A stretch of DNA of 64,000 nucleotides from Acidimicrobiales bacterium. Lineage in GTDB: Bacteria > Actinomycetota > Acidimicrobiia > Acidimicrobiales > SZUA-35. Under the pieces are notes generated by a model. The model was not told the origin of the DNA and searched no databases. It saw only the letters and a list, made by a program, of their open reading frames with translations. Positions 48,301 to 57,389 of this stretch are shown piece by piece. The translations under genes and the position numbers were made by a program. Every line of letters begins with the position of its first letter. The stretch's first letter is position 1. The stretch spans positions 91,553 through 155,552 of the forward strand of contig JAHDCC010000008.1 of the NCBI GenBank assembly GCA_020630065.1. Reading direction: 5' to 3'.

Positions 48301-48384
48301 TTTGGTGCCTTCGACGGGAACTACCCGCAGATATGAACGATCAAACCGATCTTCAAAAAAGTCGTAGCGAACATTTGTGGCCAT
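45376..48384 (-). CDS. large secreted hypothetical protein with coiled coil and 12-aa Pro-rich repeats
   Basis: About 1000 aa; hydrophobic segment 'LLVKAAAAAVVTAFALPVVLGLGSTPAEAG' after about 60 aa; (PAPETPTPADPE)n. Confidence 0.75.
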   Translation of the reverse strand: MATNVRYDFFEDRFDRSYLRVVPVEGTKSEMLEAKTLATVRDLAVSRRRLAKHPALAGSLLVKAAAAAVVTAFALPVVLGLGSTPAEAGVVDGNGNPINTGSGGTVGTTDETNGGSNSDPESNYTCPGCTARTSDGLWYNPSARTGDPGSRFGYSGGEKDNQIEINCGCINIVVTDQTGEESSTGAGTGLPEDWQPGDPPPSTNPTTPGSPTETNDCPACEGSDPSTASNPAEAASLELARDRELRQEAREQGVGYPDVYPYLVTPEVVERWKDEAEAREEAQEEARQERLEEEATYRNELTTWEETRRQDDIADPAAGVERVEGRIEQLKASIQANKAKAAELRALLEDNPGTYADTAIEVYDQRAADAEEDLEEAEEWLEELQDMPQPDGLETQKAIEALEDERFQPSAAIGTNEREIERLEQQLQASKDELAKFDDPNYRDRFGRGKTVFEDSVKHFEEKLQQEKAELADNVSEVNRIDAEIEGLKNPTAPAVPQPPTPPPVSTPTPPEPPISDTTPPNTDDSVPDDVTAPVPPQLPNREDPAPEPGTPAPAPETPTPADPEPAPETPTPADPEPAPETPTPADPEPEPETPTPADPEPEPETPTSETYDGPGYPTLSSAQRSAVVKAEQHDRWAKSNRWAAERLRGLLEDETNQDKRDYLSERIAGYEESAKKNDEIADQTRDDHGIRPPAEERDDGTFEIDQTQYDNLEELAKNNRRPEYYMELYNLTGTPLFAEMAQISSNSGMLGGIAWRANDIIVNERPEIYPSPGSPADARISDFSKKIFEGNFEDIKPIETDNGEQKYSIQDELGVSRRAYERWVEENPGFADIAPPLLRYVQQIGTEGNTEELQELMEKLDATGNLEGFDDLQLSDEIETLISEGVIETVDDLYRELEGDGSSDIGELIDYGREYPAVEVGIQSIIDEIAARYFGADPTKGFYEEDFIEAHGGLENVTIEYSLDGQFKIISSDKTNISEESRKSYENVTSHPTKHVIVVPA
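46561..46740. repeat. 36-bp tandem repeat (about 5 copies) encoding PAPETPTPADPE
   Basis: Starts at 46561, 46597, 46633, 46669, 46705 with few mismatches. Confidence 0.9.
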
Positions 48385-48683
48385 TTTAAATCTCCTCCAA
48401 AGAGACGAACATCGAACTTCCACCCGCTCTGAAACGTCAGGAGCAGTAAAAGTTCCCGATTCGGAGATTTGCCATCGACACAGTCATGACGCCAGCTTTA
48501 TGCCAGTTTCAAGGGTAATTCATAACCCGTTAAGGATGTTCTTATCGCATCCTGAACTGGGGACATTGCTGGTATCGAATGCGGCTGCGATGCGTTTGTG
48601 GACATATCGACCGACTCATTCCGGAACGTTTCCCGGGAGAGATATATAAGGGTCGGTCTACGAAATCTAAAAGGAGAATCAGA

Positions 48684-49670
48684 ATGTCTATCGCAGGCAA
48701 GAAAACAAAAACCGCAGCATTGTTTACCGGCTTAGCCCTCGTGGCGGCAGCTTGTGGAGCGTCCACTTCAGAGGTCGCAGAGGCCCCGACCACCGAAGCG
48801 CAGCCAGCCCCTGCCGCAGAAACCGAAGAGGTCGAAACCGAGGATGTAGCAGTCGAGCTTGGAGATCCCGTCAACCTTTCGCTCACGTTCGACGGGCTAG
48901 AAACTCTTGGAGACACCCATAACTATGAAGCATGGGTCGTAGTTGACGGTTCCCCAGTCACAGCCGGAATATTCGACATCGACGAGGACGGAAACGCAAT
49001 AGGCGTCGACGGTGAAGCAGCAGAGTATGTCAGCTATGAAGGCGCAACCGACGTCGTTATCTCGATCGAACCTGAGGTTGACGACGACCCGGCGCCAGCA
49101 GCCACCAAAGTTTTGGGTGGAGCAATCGATGACGCCGGAAACGTTGAGCTGACTATCGACCATCCAGCAGCCTTAGGTACCGATTTCTCAGAAGCCTCTG
49201 GCACGTTCGTGATCGCTACCCCGACGACCGAATCTACCGACGACGAGAACTCGGGTGTCTGGTTCCTCTCTAAGCCCGGTCCCGAAGCCTCGCTGGAAAT
49301 CCCTGAACTTCCAGAAGGATGGCTGTATGAGGGTTGGGCGGTAGTTGACGGCACACCGATTTCGACCGGCACCTTCAGCTCTGCCGAAGGCGCCGACAAT
49401 TTCGGTGACTTTAGCGGCGACCTAGATGCGCCCGCATACCCAGGTGAAGACTTCATCGTGAACGCTCCCGATGGGTTCGACTTCCCGCTAGACCTAACCG
49501 GAGCCACAATTGTTATAAGTGTCGAACCAGACACCGATAACAGCCCGGCACCATTTGCGCTTAAACCTCTCGTGGGTGAAGCCCCATCAGCTATGGGCGG
49601 AGATGCCGGACCGAACTTCCCGCTGTCTACAAACGCAGGCGGGATAACCGGTTCAGGAAGTGTCGGCTAG
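48684..49670 (+). CDS. lipoprotein with two tandem RskA/anti-sigma-K C-terminal-like domains
   Basis: Lipobox (LVAAACGAS); 'YEAWVVVDGSPVTAGIFDI...VVISIEPEVDDDPAP' and 'YEGWAVVDGTPISTGTFSS...IVISVEPDTDNSPAP'. Confidence 0.75.
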   Translation: MSIAGKKTKTAALFTGLALVAAACGASTSEVAEAPTTEAQPAPAAETEEVETEDVAVELGDPVNLSLTFDGLETLGDTHNYEAWVVVDGSPVTAGIFDIDEDGNAIGVDGEAAEYVSYEGATDVVISIEPEVDDDPAPAATKVLGGAIDDAGNVELTIDHPAALGTDFSEASGTFVIATPTTESTDDENSGVWFLSKPGPEASLEIPELPEGWLYEGWAVVDGTPISTGTFSSAEGADNFGDFSGDLDAPAYPGEDFIVNAPDGFDFPLDLTGATIVISVEPDTDNSPAPFALKPLVGEAPSAMGGDAGPNFPLSTNAGGITGSGSVG

Positions 49671-49760
49671 CAATATCTGACCCAGAAACATACAAGGTAG
49701 TCTCTCCCCAGTGTGTGGTTCCCGTTTCTTCGGGGCCGCACACTCGGGGTTTTGGTTGAG

Positions 49761-50993
49761 TTACCCGGAGACTCTTCGTCGCAAAGACTCTGTGTTTAGG
49801 TCGGACATTTGGGTGGCGCCTATCAGCGCCATGGTGCGTACAATCTCGTCATTGAGAAATCCGAGTGCTTTGTCCACCCCAGCCTCACCGGCAGCGCCCA
49901 ACCCATACAGGTAGGCTCGCCCCGTCATGCAGGCCGTTGCCCCTAAGGCGATCGCTTTGACTACATCAGCGCCTCGCCGAATTCCGCCGTCGCAAATAAT
50001 TTCGCATTGGTCGCCGATTGCTTGGACCGTCTCGGGGACCAGGTCGATTGGGGCTGGCGACGCATCGAGTTGTCGTCCTCCATGATTGGATAAGGCGATT
50101 GCCTCGATGCCGAGGTCCGCCGCTATTTTTGCGTCCTCAATGTCTTGGATGCCTTTGATCACGATCGGGCCGTCCCAGATGCTTCTAAACCACGCGATGT
50201 CATCCCAACTGAGGGTCGGGTCGAGCTGTTCCTTGACGTAGTCGGCGAGAGCGATAGCGTTGGTGCCGTCGGCGTTGTTTCTCCCTGTGACGTTGGCAAA
50301 CAGGATGGGATCCGATGTAACGAAGTCCCACGTCCACGCTGGGTTGCGTACACCGTCGAGTATGGTGTCGAGCCCAATTTTGGGTGGCAAGGTGAAACCT
50401 CTTCTGACGTCTCGTTCCCGCCGACCAAGTGTTGCGAAGTCGACAGTGATGCAGATTGCTTCGTAACCGGAAGCAGCCGAACGTTGGACCATCTCTTTGA
50501 CCAGACCTCGGTCGCGCCAAACGTAGACCTGAAACCATTTTGGTCCGTCGCATACTTCGGCTACCTCTTCGATTGAGCGGGTGCCAACCGAGGACAACGT
50601 GTACGGGATGCCCAGCCGGGCGGCGGCTCGAGAGGTTGCCAGCTCACCCTCCGAGTTCCCGATTCTGGTAAACCCGGTAGGCGCCATCACCAACGGAAGT
50701 GGCAGTTCGCGGCCAATCAAGCTGACGGAGGTGTCGACTTGTTCGACGTCTTTCAAAACGCGTGGTCGAAAATCGTAGTCGCTAAACCGAGCGCTGTTGT
50801 TGTGGAGCGTCTGTTCGTCTTCGGCTCCGCCGTCGATGTAATCGAAGACGCCTTCCGGCAGCCGTTTTTTTGCCATCGTGCGAAGGTCTTCGATGTTCGC
50901 TGCCCGATCGAGTTGAGCTTTGGTGCGGTTTAGGGTCGGAGTTCGAAATCTGATCGTAGAGCGGAGATTTTCTAACATTCCTCCAGCGTACAT
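49761..50993 (-). CDS. FMN-dependent alpha-hydroxy-acid dehydrogenase (L-lactate dehydrogenase LldD-like)
   Basis: 'PLPLVMAPTGFTRIGNSEGELATSRAAARLGIPYTLSSVGTRSIEEVA', 'IALSNHGGRQLD', 'ICDGGIRRGADVVKAIALGA'. Confidence 0.95.
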   Translation of the reverse strand: MYAGGMLENLRSTIRFRTPTLNRTKAQLDRAANIEDLRTMAKKRLPEGVFDYIDGGAEDEQTLHNNSARFSDYDFRPRVLKDVEQVDTSVSLIGRELPLPLVMAPTGFTRIGNSEGELATSRAAARLGIPYTLSSVGTRSIEEVAEVCDGPKWFQVYVWRDRGLVKEMVQRSAASGYEAICITVDFATLGRRERDVRRGFTLPPKIGLDTILDGVRNPAWTWDFVTSDPILFANVTGRNNADGTNAIALADYVKEQLDPTLSWDDIAWFRSIWDGPIVIKGIQDIEDAKIAADLGIEAIALSNHGGRQLDASPAPIDLVPETVQAIGDQCEIICDGGIRRGADVVKAIALGATACMTGRAYLYGLGAAGEAGVDKALGFLNDEIVRTMALIGATQMSDLNTESLRRRVSG

Positions 50994-51026
50994 AGATTTT
51001 AGGATTATCCTACAATCCTAAAATCT
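50994..51026. promoter_or_regulatory. operator AGATTTTAGGATT-ATCCTAC-AATCCTAAAATCT
   Basis: 13-bp perfect inverted repeat, 7-nt spacer, with nested TAGGAT-T-ATCCTA; between lldD-like and GntR genes. Confidence 0.75.
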
Positions 51027-51059
51027 GTTGGTTTGGAGGGCTGGGTCTACACTGCACCT

Positions 51060-51713
51060 ATGTTAGATTTGCCGTCACTTACGACAGATGGACGCGTCTC
51101 ACGGGTCGCTCAACTTCTTCGAGACGAAATTATTAGAGGTGCCGTCGCCCCGGGAACCCAGCTGCGAGTCGAGCCACTGGCAGAACAACTAGGTACATCA
51201 AAAGGCACGGTACGTGAAGCAATACGCGAACTCGTCAGCCAAGGCCTGCTCGAACATCAGCTACACCGAGGGACCTTCGTACGACAGTTCACGGCGCAAG
51301 ACTGCCACGAACTTTATGTCGCCCGAGAAGTAATCGAAGTTTGGGCAGCGCAACAATTGGTCACCAAATCAGAAACCCCAGACTATTCCCGCCTCCGGTC
51401 TGCGGTAGACCGGATGTCGGAAACAGCCGACGAACAAGAGATCGTCGATGCCGACATGGACTTCCACCGGGGCATCGTTGCGTTGGCCGGCGTACAACGC
51501 CTCACCGATATGCATGAATCCATCATTGACGAAATCGTCGTTATGGTTCGATCCTTCCACCCCATGACTCAAGACAACAGTGAACGGGTTCACGCCGATT
51601 TGTTAAACAAGTTCGAATCAGGTGACCGGAACGTCGGCCACGACCTGGCAGAACACCTGCGGTCTGCCAGTAAAAAAATAGTGGCGACGCTGACAGAACA
51701 CAACCCAACCTAG
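51060..51713 (+). CDS. GntR family (FadR subfamily) transcriptional regulator
   Basis: 'VAQLLRDEIIRGAVAPGTQLRVEPLAEQLGTSKGTVREAIRELVSQGLLEHQLHRGTFV' plus FCD-like C-terminus. Confidence 0.94.
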   Translation: MLDLPSLTTDGRVSRVAQLLRDEIIRGAVAPGTQLRVEPLAEQLGTSKGTVREAIRELVSQGLLEHQLHRGTFVRQFTAQDCHELYVAREVIEVWAAQQLVTKSETPDYSRLRSAVDRMSETADEQEIVDADMDFHRGIVALAGVQRLTDMHESIIDEIVVMVRSFHPMTQDNSERVHADLLNKFESGDRNVGHDLAEHLRSASKKIVATLTEHNPT

Positions 51714-51819
51714 CTGCGCCCCGCCTCCCAAAAACTTCTCAGACGATTCTTAGGAACAATTTGGTTAACTCCTCACCATCAATGAGCTGACAAACAGCTC
51801 AAAGCGAAGGAGTAAACAG

Positions 51820-52455
51820 ATGACTAGGACGGCAAGAAGGGCAGCCGGTTTCGGACCAAGCCACAAAAGTGTGAGCGCACTCTTGGTGACGGCAGCGATG
51901 TTGTTAAGTGCTTGCGGATCCACCCAAGCAGCCGACACACCGTCGGTCGCATCCCTCGACAATGGCGAAACAGAAACCACCGAAGGTAAAAACGACGGCG
52001 ACAACGAAGAGCCGTCAGAAGCCGACGTCGAGAAAGCACAACTGAAATACGACCAATGCATGCTCGACAACGGCGTCGACCAAGACGAACTATTCGGAGA
52101 CCTAGAAGAAGACGAAGACAGTGGTATCTCTTCAGGTCAGGTCGAATTTACCGAAGAAGACTTCGAAGAATTCGAAGCAGCGCAGGAAGAATGCCAGCCG
52201 ATCCTGGACGACGCATTCGGTGAATTTACGCTCTCACCCGAAGACGAAGCGAAACAGGCTGATGTCGAGTTGAAGTTCAACCAATGTATGGCAGACAAAG
52301 GATTCGACTTCGAGGAATCCGAGGACGGCGTCGGCATTGAACTGCCTGAGGACGTCGATATCGACAAACTCGATGAAGCCTCCAAAGAATGCAACGAAAT
52401 ATTCGAAGACGCATTCGGTTCGGTTGATGCAATCGATGACGAGGACGCCGAATGA
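51820..52455 (+). CDS. acidic lipoprotein with duplicated Cys-containing motif
   Basis: Lipobox (LLSACGST); 'KYDQCMLDNGVD...EECQPILDDAFG' and 'KFNQCMADKGFD...KECNEIFEDAFG'. Confidence 0.7.
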   Translation: MTRTARRAAGFGPSHKSVSALLVTAAMLLSACGSTQAADTPSVASLDNGETETTEGKNDGDNEEPSEADVEKAQLKYDQCMLDNGVDQDELFGDLEEDEDSGISSGQVEFTEEDFEEFEAAQEECQPILDDAFGEFTLSPEDEAKQADVELKFNQCMADKGFDFEESEDGVGIELPEDVDIDKLDEASKECNEIFEDAFGSVDAIDDEDAE

Positions 52456-53528
52456 TGAATCTCTCAAATCGAAAAACTCTCGTCGGAGCTGTCGCTGCTG
52501 GAGTAGTAGCGGTGACCGTATTTGGAGCCGGTGCGATAGCGGTAGCCAGTTCCGACGACACCTCCAACGAGGCAACAACAGAGACGGTTGTCAAAAGAGT
52601 ATCGACCGAGAAAATAACTCGAGGAAACCTATCCGAGAAAAAGGAAGAGGTCGGAGTGATCGACCACGGCGACCCGTGGGTAGCCCCGATCCAGGCTCAA
52701 GGTGTGGTAACGAAAAGTTTGGCAAAAGGTACAGAAGTGGAAGCCGGTCAACCGCTGATCTGGGTAGCCAACAAGCCAGTCGTGTTAGCAATCGGAGAAA
52801 CCCCTCTCTACCGCGACCTGGAACTGATGAGTAAACGACTAAAAGGAGACGACGTTAAACAGCTGCAGACCTTTCTCGTCGAGCAAGGGTTCAACGATAA
52901 GAAGCGACTAGTCGCAGACGGAACCTTCGGTACCCACACAAAAGCGGCAGTTAAAGCGTGGCAGAAAAGCGTCGGCCATGAGCAGAGCGGACGGATCGAC
53001 CGAACACAACTGATCTTTCACGGCACCGCACTTCGAGTCGAATCGGAAGCACAAGTTGGGGTCGAATTCGCCGAACTATCGGTAACCGGAGCGGTGCAAC
53101 AAGTGAAGGCCGACTTCGACACCAAAAGCCGTGCATTCCTCGATGTCGGCTCGACCGTCAAACTGGAATCGGATGAAGGTGAATCGGTTGACGGGACGAT
53201 TACCGAAGTCACCTCAACCGTTGGTGACGACGGCACCCGCAAGCTCAACGTCACTATCGAACCTGGGTCACCCATCCCGAGCGAAGTCGAACGAGTCAAC
53301 GTAATAGCCAGCCGAGAATTAGCCAACGATGCCCTACTCGTTCCAGTACGGGCCGTTCTGGCATTAGCTGGCGGAGGCTACGGGCTTGAAGTTCAAACCT
53401 CGAACGGAACCGAACTACGCGAAGTCGAGCTAGGGCAAGTAGTCGACGACGTAGCGGAGATTACCGGCGACTTTAACGAAGGTGACGCAGTTGTCGTCCC
53501 TGAAGACATCACAGGTGACGACTCATGA
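52452..53528 (+). CDS. efflux periplasmic adaptor-like protein with peptidoglycan-binding domain
   Basis: 'VKQLQTFLVEQGFNDKKRLVADGTFGTHTKAAVKAWQKSVG' PG_binding_1; HlyD-like context before an ABC transporter. Confidence 0.85.
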   Translation: MMNLSNRKTLVGAVAAGVVAVTVFGAGAIAVASSDDTSNEATTETVVKRVSTEKITRGNLSEKKEEVGVIDHGDPWVAPIQAQGVVTKSLAKGTEVEAGQPLIWVANKPVVLAIGETPLYRDLELMSKRLKGDDVKQLQTFLVEQGFNDKKRLVADGTFGTHTKAAVKAWQKSVGHEQSGRIDRTQLIFHGTALRVESEAQVGVEFAELSVTGAVQQVKADFDTKSRAFLDVGSTVKLESDEGESVDGTITEVTSTVGDDGTRKLNVTIEPGSPIPSEVERVNVIASRELANDALLVPVRAVLALAGGGYGLEVQTSNGTELREVELGQVVDDVAEITGDFNEGDAVVVPEDITGDDS

Positions 53529-54298
53529 TCTCTAAATCAAAACGCATCAACGGGGTCAGTCCACCCATCAACGATGAACGCTCCACCGTGTTAGAACTGC
53601 GCCGAGTAGTCCGACAATACGAAGGTACCCCGCCGGTTCGAGCAGTAGACAACGTCGACCTGCGAATAGCTACCGGCGAACTTGTCGCAATAGTCGGACC
53701 ATCAGGGTCGGGTAAATCGACGCTACTCAACTTAATCGGCACCCTCGACCGGCCAACGTCGGGAAGGCTGTTCGTCGACGGAGTAGACACAAGTGAGCTA
53801 TCAGACTCGGCCCTGGCTGGTTTGCGTTCAGCCCGAATCGGTTTCGTCTTCCAACAGTTCCATTTGCTGAGTGGGATGACTGCGGTGGAGAACGTCGCCG
53901 CAGGACTTTTATACAGAGGCATCTCGAGAACCGAGCGCCGCAAACGAAGCACCGAAGTGTTAAAGCGGGTAGGTCTCGGTCACCGGCTATCACACCTGCC
54001 CAACAAACTGTCCGGTGGTGAACGCCAACGGGTAGCGATCGCCCGTGCCCTCGTCGGCGACCCAGCGATAGTTTTAGCCGACGAACCCACAGGAAACTTG
54101 GACTCGAAAACGTCAAACGAAATCGTCGAGCTGATGCACAGGCTCCACGCTGACGGCTCAACGATCGTAGTGATCACACACGACAAAGAGCTGGCAGCTA
54201 ACCTGCCACGACAAATATCGATCCGAGACGGCAAACTCGAAAGCGACAGCACAAACCGAACTCCACCCCTATCAGTAGTCCAAGGAGCGGGGCGATGA
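53525..54298 (+). CDS. ABC transporter ATP-binding protein (MacB/LolD-like)
   Basis: 'VGPSGSGKSTLLNLIGTLDRPTSG', 'LSGGERQRVAIARALVGDPAIVLADEPTGNLDS'. Confidence 0.96.
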   Translation: MISKSKRINGVSPPINDERSTVLELRRVVRQYEGTPPVRAVDNVDLRIATGELVAIVGPSGSGKSTLLNLIGTLDRPTSGRLFVDGVDTSELSDSALAGLRSARIGFVFQQFHLLSGMTAVENVAAGLLYRGISRTERRKRSTEVLKRVGLGHRLSHLPNKLSGGERQRVAIARALVGDPAIVLADEPTGNLDSKTSNEIVELMHRLHADGSTIVVITHDKELAANLPRQISIRDGKLESDSTNRTPPLSVVQGAGR

Positions 54299-55518
54299 AG
54301 TCACCATTCACAAAAGGAAAAAGCGGTCCATGGAAATCGCAGCTACGACCCGGTGACGTTATCGGGACTGGGACTGTCGGACTGCGCACACGCCGAGCTA
54401 GAGCAGCGTTCACGGCAATCGGTATCGCCATCGGAATAGCATCGATGGTCGCCGTCATGGGCATATCATCTTCGAGTCGAGCCGACCTGTTGGCCGAACT
54501 CGACAGCCTTGGCACGAACCTCCTCCAAGTTCGTCCCGGCCAAAACACGTTCGGGGATTCAGTGAAGATGTCAGCCGACGCTCCTGGAATGATTCGACGA
54601 ATCGCCCCAGTCGAGGCGGCAACATCGGTCAGCGAAATAAACAAGACGGTGCAGCGCAGCGACAAAGTTCCGTCCAACACCAAAAACGGCATCACGACCT
54701 ACGGGTCTGAAGCGAACCTGGCGTCAACATTGGGGGCGAAGGCTTCATCTGGCCGAGTGCACGACAAAGCATCGGTCAAACTTCCGACAGTCGTATTGGG
54801 GTCGGTCTCAGCGGAACGGCTCGGCATCACAGACGTCGAAACAGCGCCTCGAGTTTGGATCGGAGGTAAATGGTTCGCCGTGATCGGCGTGTTAGAACCG
54901 TTACCGTTGAACCCCGAAATCGACCGCTCAGCACTAATCGGTTTAGACGTTGCCCGCAGCACATTCGATGTCAAAGGTTTGCCTTCTTCGATCTATGTGA
55001 GGACCACACCAGAGCAGGTCGAAAACGTCCGGTCGGTCCTGGCCCGAACCGCCAGCCCCGGAGCGCCGAACGAAGTATCGGTCGCCCGACCATCCGATGC
55101 GTTGGCAGCGCGAGCCGAGGTCGACAAAAACCTGCAAACCCTTCTGCTGGGCCTAGGCGGCGTCGCCCTACTAGTAGGTGGTGTCGGTATCGCCAACGTG
55201 ATGGTTATCTCCGTTATCGAGCGACGAGCCGAAATCGGCGTTCGTCGAGCCTTGGGGGCCACACGGCGTCATATCCGCAACCAATTCGTGGTCGAAAGTA
55301 CCTTGCTGTCCTTACTTGGCGGACTGCTAGGAGTAGCCGGAGGGTTTGGGGTAACCGCCTTCTACGCCAACAGTCAAGGTTGGCTGCTGGCGTTACCTGT
55401 ACAAGGAATGGTGTTCGGCGTGGTCGCCGCGCTGCTAATCGGCGCACTCGCAGGACTTTATCCGGCAGTCAGAGCCGCCAGGCTCGACCCGGCCGAAGCG
55501 GTCCGACCCGCCGCCTAA
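54295..55518 (+). CDS. ABC transporter permease (MacB/FtsX-like)
   Basis: 'RTRRARAAFTAIGIAIGIASMVAVMGI', 'IERRAEIGVRRALGATRRHIRNQFVVES', 'GLYPAVRAARLDPAEAVR'. Confidence 0.95.
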   Translation: MKSPFTKGKSGPWKSQLRPGDVIGTGTVGLRTRRARAAFTAIGIAIGIASMVAVMGISSSSRADLLAELDSLGTNLLQVRPGQNTFGDSVKMSADAPGMIRRIAPVEAATSVSEINKTVQRSDKVPSNTKNGITTYGSEANLASTLGAKASSGRVHDKASVKLPTVVLGSVSAERLGITDVETAPRVWIGGKWFAVIGVLEPLPLNPEIDRSALIGLDVARSTFDVKGLPSSIYVRTTPEQVENVRSVLARTASPGAPNEVSVARPSDALAARAEVDKNLQTLLLGLGGVALLVGGVGIANVMVISVIERRAEIGVRRALGATRRHIRNQFVVESTLLSLLGGLLGVAGGFGVTAFYANSQGWLLALPVQGMVFGVVAALLIGALAGLYPAVRAARLDPAEAVRPAA

Positions 55519-55639
55519 ACCTGCCAGGTGCTCGTCCTCATGCCTCCCGCCAGTCGAGCACCTGGCAGCCCATTTCTCTACCACTTCTGACTTCCTTGCG
55601 TACAGCCCGGTATGATCGAAAGCCGACCGGAGGAACGTC

Positions 55640-56338
55640 TTGAAATCTAGTGAACGTGCACAAGGGTTCGTGAGCCGAGCTGATCACGCGCTGGCGGAGC
55701 CAGAGAACATGGTGCAACGCTGGGAGGAAACTATTCGGTCTAAGACCGACGAACGGCTCGTGCATTCGTTCCCGACCCCGATCGATACGGCCATCCGACG
55801 TATCCGGGAACCGCATCCACATTGGGACGCATGTGATGGGGATACGGTCCGTGTTGTTGTTCAGGCAGAAGCTTTTCAAGTGCTCCGAGTGTTGAGTGCT
55901 CATCCTTCAGGTTGGGTTCGTGAAGAAGTTGTGCGACAAATGGCGAACCTTGAATTCGGTCAGGTCGCTCCTCATCTCGCCAACCGAGTCCTCGACTTTG
56001 TTCCTTCGATACGCGAGGTTGCCCAGCCGATTGTGTGGGATGTCCTGTCGGCGCTTCTAGAGGAACGTAAAGCTAGTGGTGCGACCGACTCGTTGCCAAG
56101 TGTTGCGAACATCGTGATCGGTAAACTCATTCGTCCTCGAGCAGCTACGGTTTGTCCCGAACTGGTCCAGTTAAGTCTGGAACTAGGCAAGACAGCTGTC
56201 GACGATCGCCCGGGACGTCTACAAGAAAACGACGACCCGATGGTGGCGCTAGCCCCATATCGTCAGGTAATCAAGACCACGCCCGACCCTAAAGGCGTAG
56301 AGGCACTCGAAGCGATCATCGATTACCTGTCTACTTGA
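55640..56338 (+). CDS. hypothetical HEAT-like protein
   Basis: 'VLSAHPSGWVREEVVRQMANLEFGQVAPHLANRVLDFVPSIREVAQPIVWDVLSALL'. Confidence 0.55.
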   Translation: MKSSERAQGFVSRADHALAEPENMVQRWEETIRSKTDERLVHSFPTPIDTAIRRIREPHPHWDACDGDTVRVVVQAEAFQVLRVLSAHPSGWVREEVVRQMANLEFGQVAPHLANRVLDFVPSIREVAQPIVWDVLSALLEERKASGATDSLPSVANIVIGKLIRPRAATVCPELVQLSLELGKTAVDDRPGRLQENDDPMVALAPYRQVIKTTPDPKGVEALEAIIDYLST

Positions 56339-56363
56339 CGATCTTCGAGAGGAAGCAGGAGCA

Positions 56364-57389
56364 TTACTTTTTCGGGGCCTGAATTTGCTGATCTTCGCCA
56401 ATTTCGGAGAAGGTGACGGTGGCGAAACCTACCCGTTGGGGGTTTGCCTCGGCCGAGGTCTCTAACGCCATATTGATCTGGACCAGTACGCCGTTTGAAG
56501 TTATGACCTCAAAGGCAGTGGCTCGGTCATCAGGCGAAGGTAGATAGGGAACCTCAATAGGCAAAGTAAAGAGCCCCTCACGGGATTCAGGACCAAGGCT
56601 ACCTCTGTGTACAACCCAGCCTTCAGCTAATGTTTGCTTGGAGTAGTTCAAATCCTGCTGCACGAAATCAATGATCGAAATGGGGTCTAGTACAGCTTCT
56701 ACCGAAATCACTGGATCGGGCTGTCCATCGACGGCACGCATAGGTTCTTCTGGGGACTCGCTCACATACAAAGTTCCGTCGAAATATGAGGCGCTCACGG
56801 TCTTGATTTCCTCGGGGTTCATTCTGCTAGACTCGATATACTGTGAAACGGTCCAGTCAGGCCCGTCTACGAATAAAATTTCGTGGGTCTCGAATTGTTC
56901 CTGGTCCTCTACTAGGGCGTGGTACGAAATGGACTCAACTTTCATCGAATCGACTGCTGATCTGTCGGCAGGGAGTTCGACAGGGGTGAGAGCGCCGAGG
57001 CGTGCCTCGATAGGTGATTGGGTAAAATCTGTCGGTCGAGGATCTATCAGAGGATCATTGGTTTGAGGTGTATCGACTGATGTAGACACAGTCTTATGGC
57101 TGTCATCACCTGTCGAATCCGCGGGGTTTGCGCTACTAGTAAAATTCGAAGTCGAGGACGTGTAGACGGCGCCTCCAACCAGAACGATGGCCGCTGCAGC
57201 GAGGCTTAAGACGAATCGATTTGGACGTCTTGAAACATCGGTACGGAGCGAATCGGTATGGGCGGCGCCCGAGGTGATACTGTCGAATAGCGAATCTCTG
57301 CTTTGAGTAGGTTGAAGAGTTTCGAGGTCTGTGTCTGCGGGAAACGGATTTATCTGTCCCCATCGTTCAATGGCGTCTTGATCTGTCAT
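56364..57389 (-). CDS. membrane protein, putative anti-sigma factor partner
   Basis: One TM (FVLSLAAAAIVLVGGAVYTSS), start overlaps stop of upstream sigma factor gene. Confidence 0.6.
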   Translation of the reverse strand: MTDQDAIERWGQINPFPADTDLETLQPTQSRDSLFDSITSGAAHTDSLRTDVSRRPNRFVLSLAAAAIVLVGGAVYTSSTSNFTSSANPADSTGDDSHKTVSTSVDTPQTNDPLIDPRPTDFTQSPIEARLGALTPVELPADRSAVDSMKVESISYHALVEDQEQFETHEILFVDGPDWTVSQYIESSRMNPEEIKTVSASYFDGTLYVSESPEEPMRAVDGQPDPVISVEAVLDPISIIDFVQQDLNYSKQTLAEGWVVHRGSLGPESREGLFTLPIEVPYLPSPDDRATAFEVITSNGVLVQINMALETSAEANPQRVGFATVTFSEIGEDQQIQAPKK

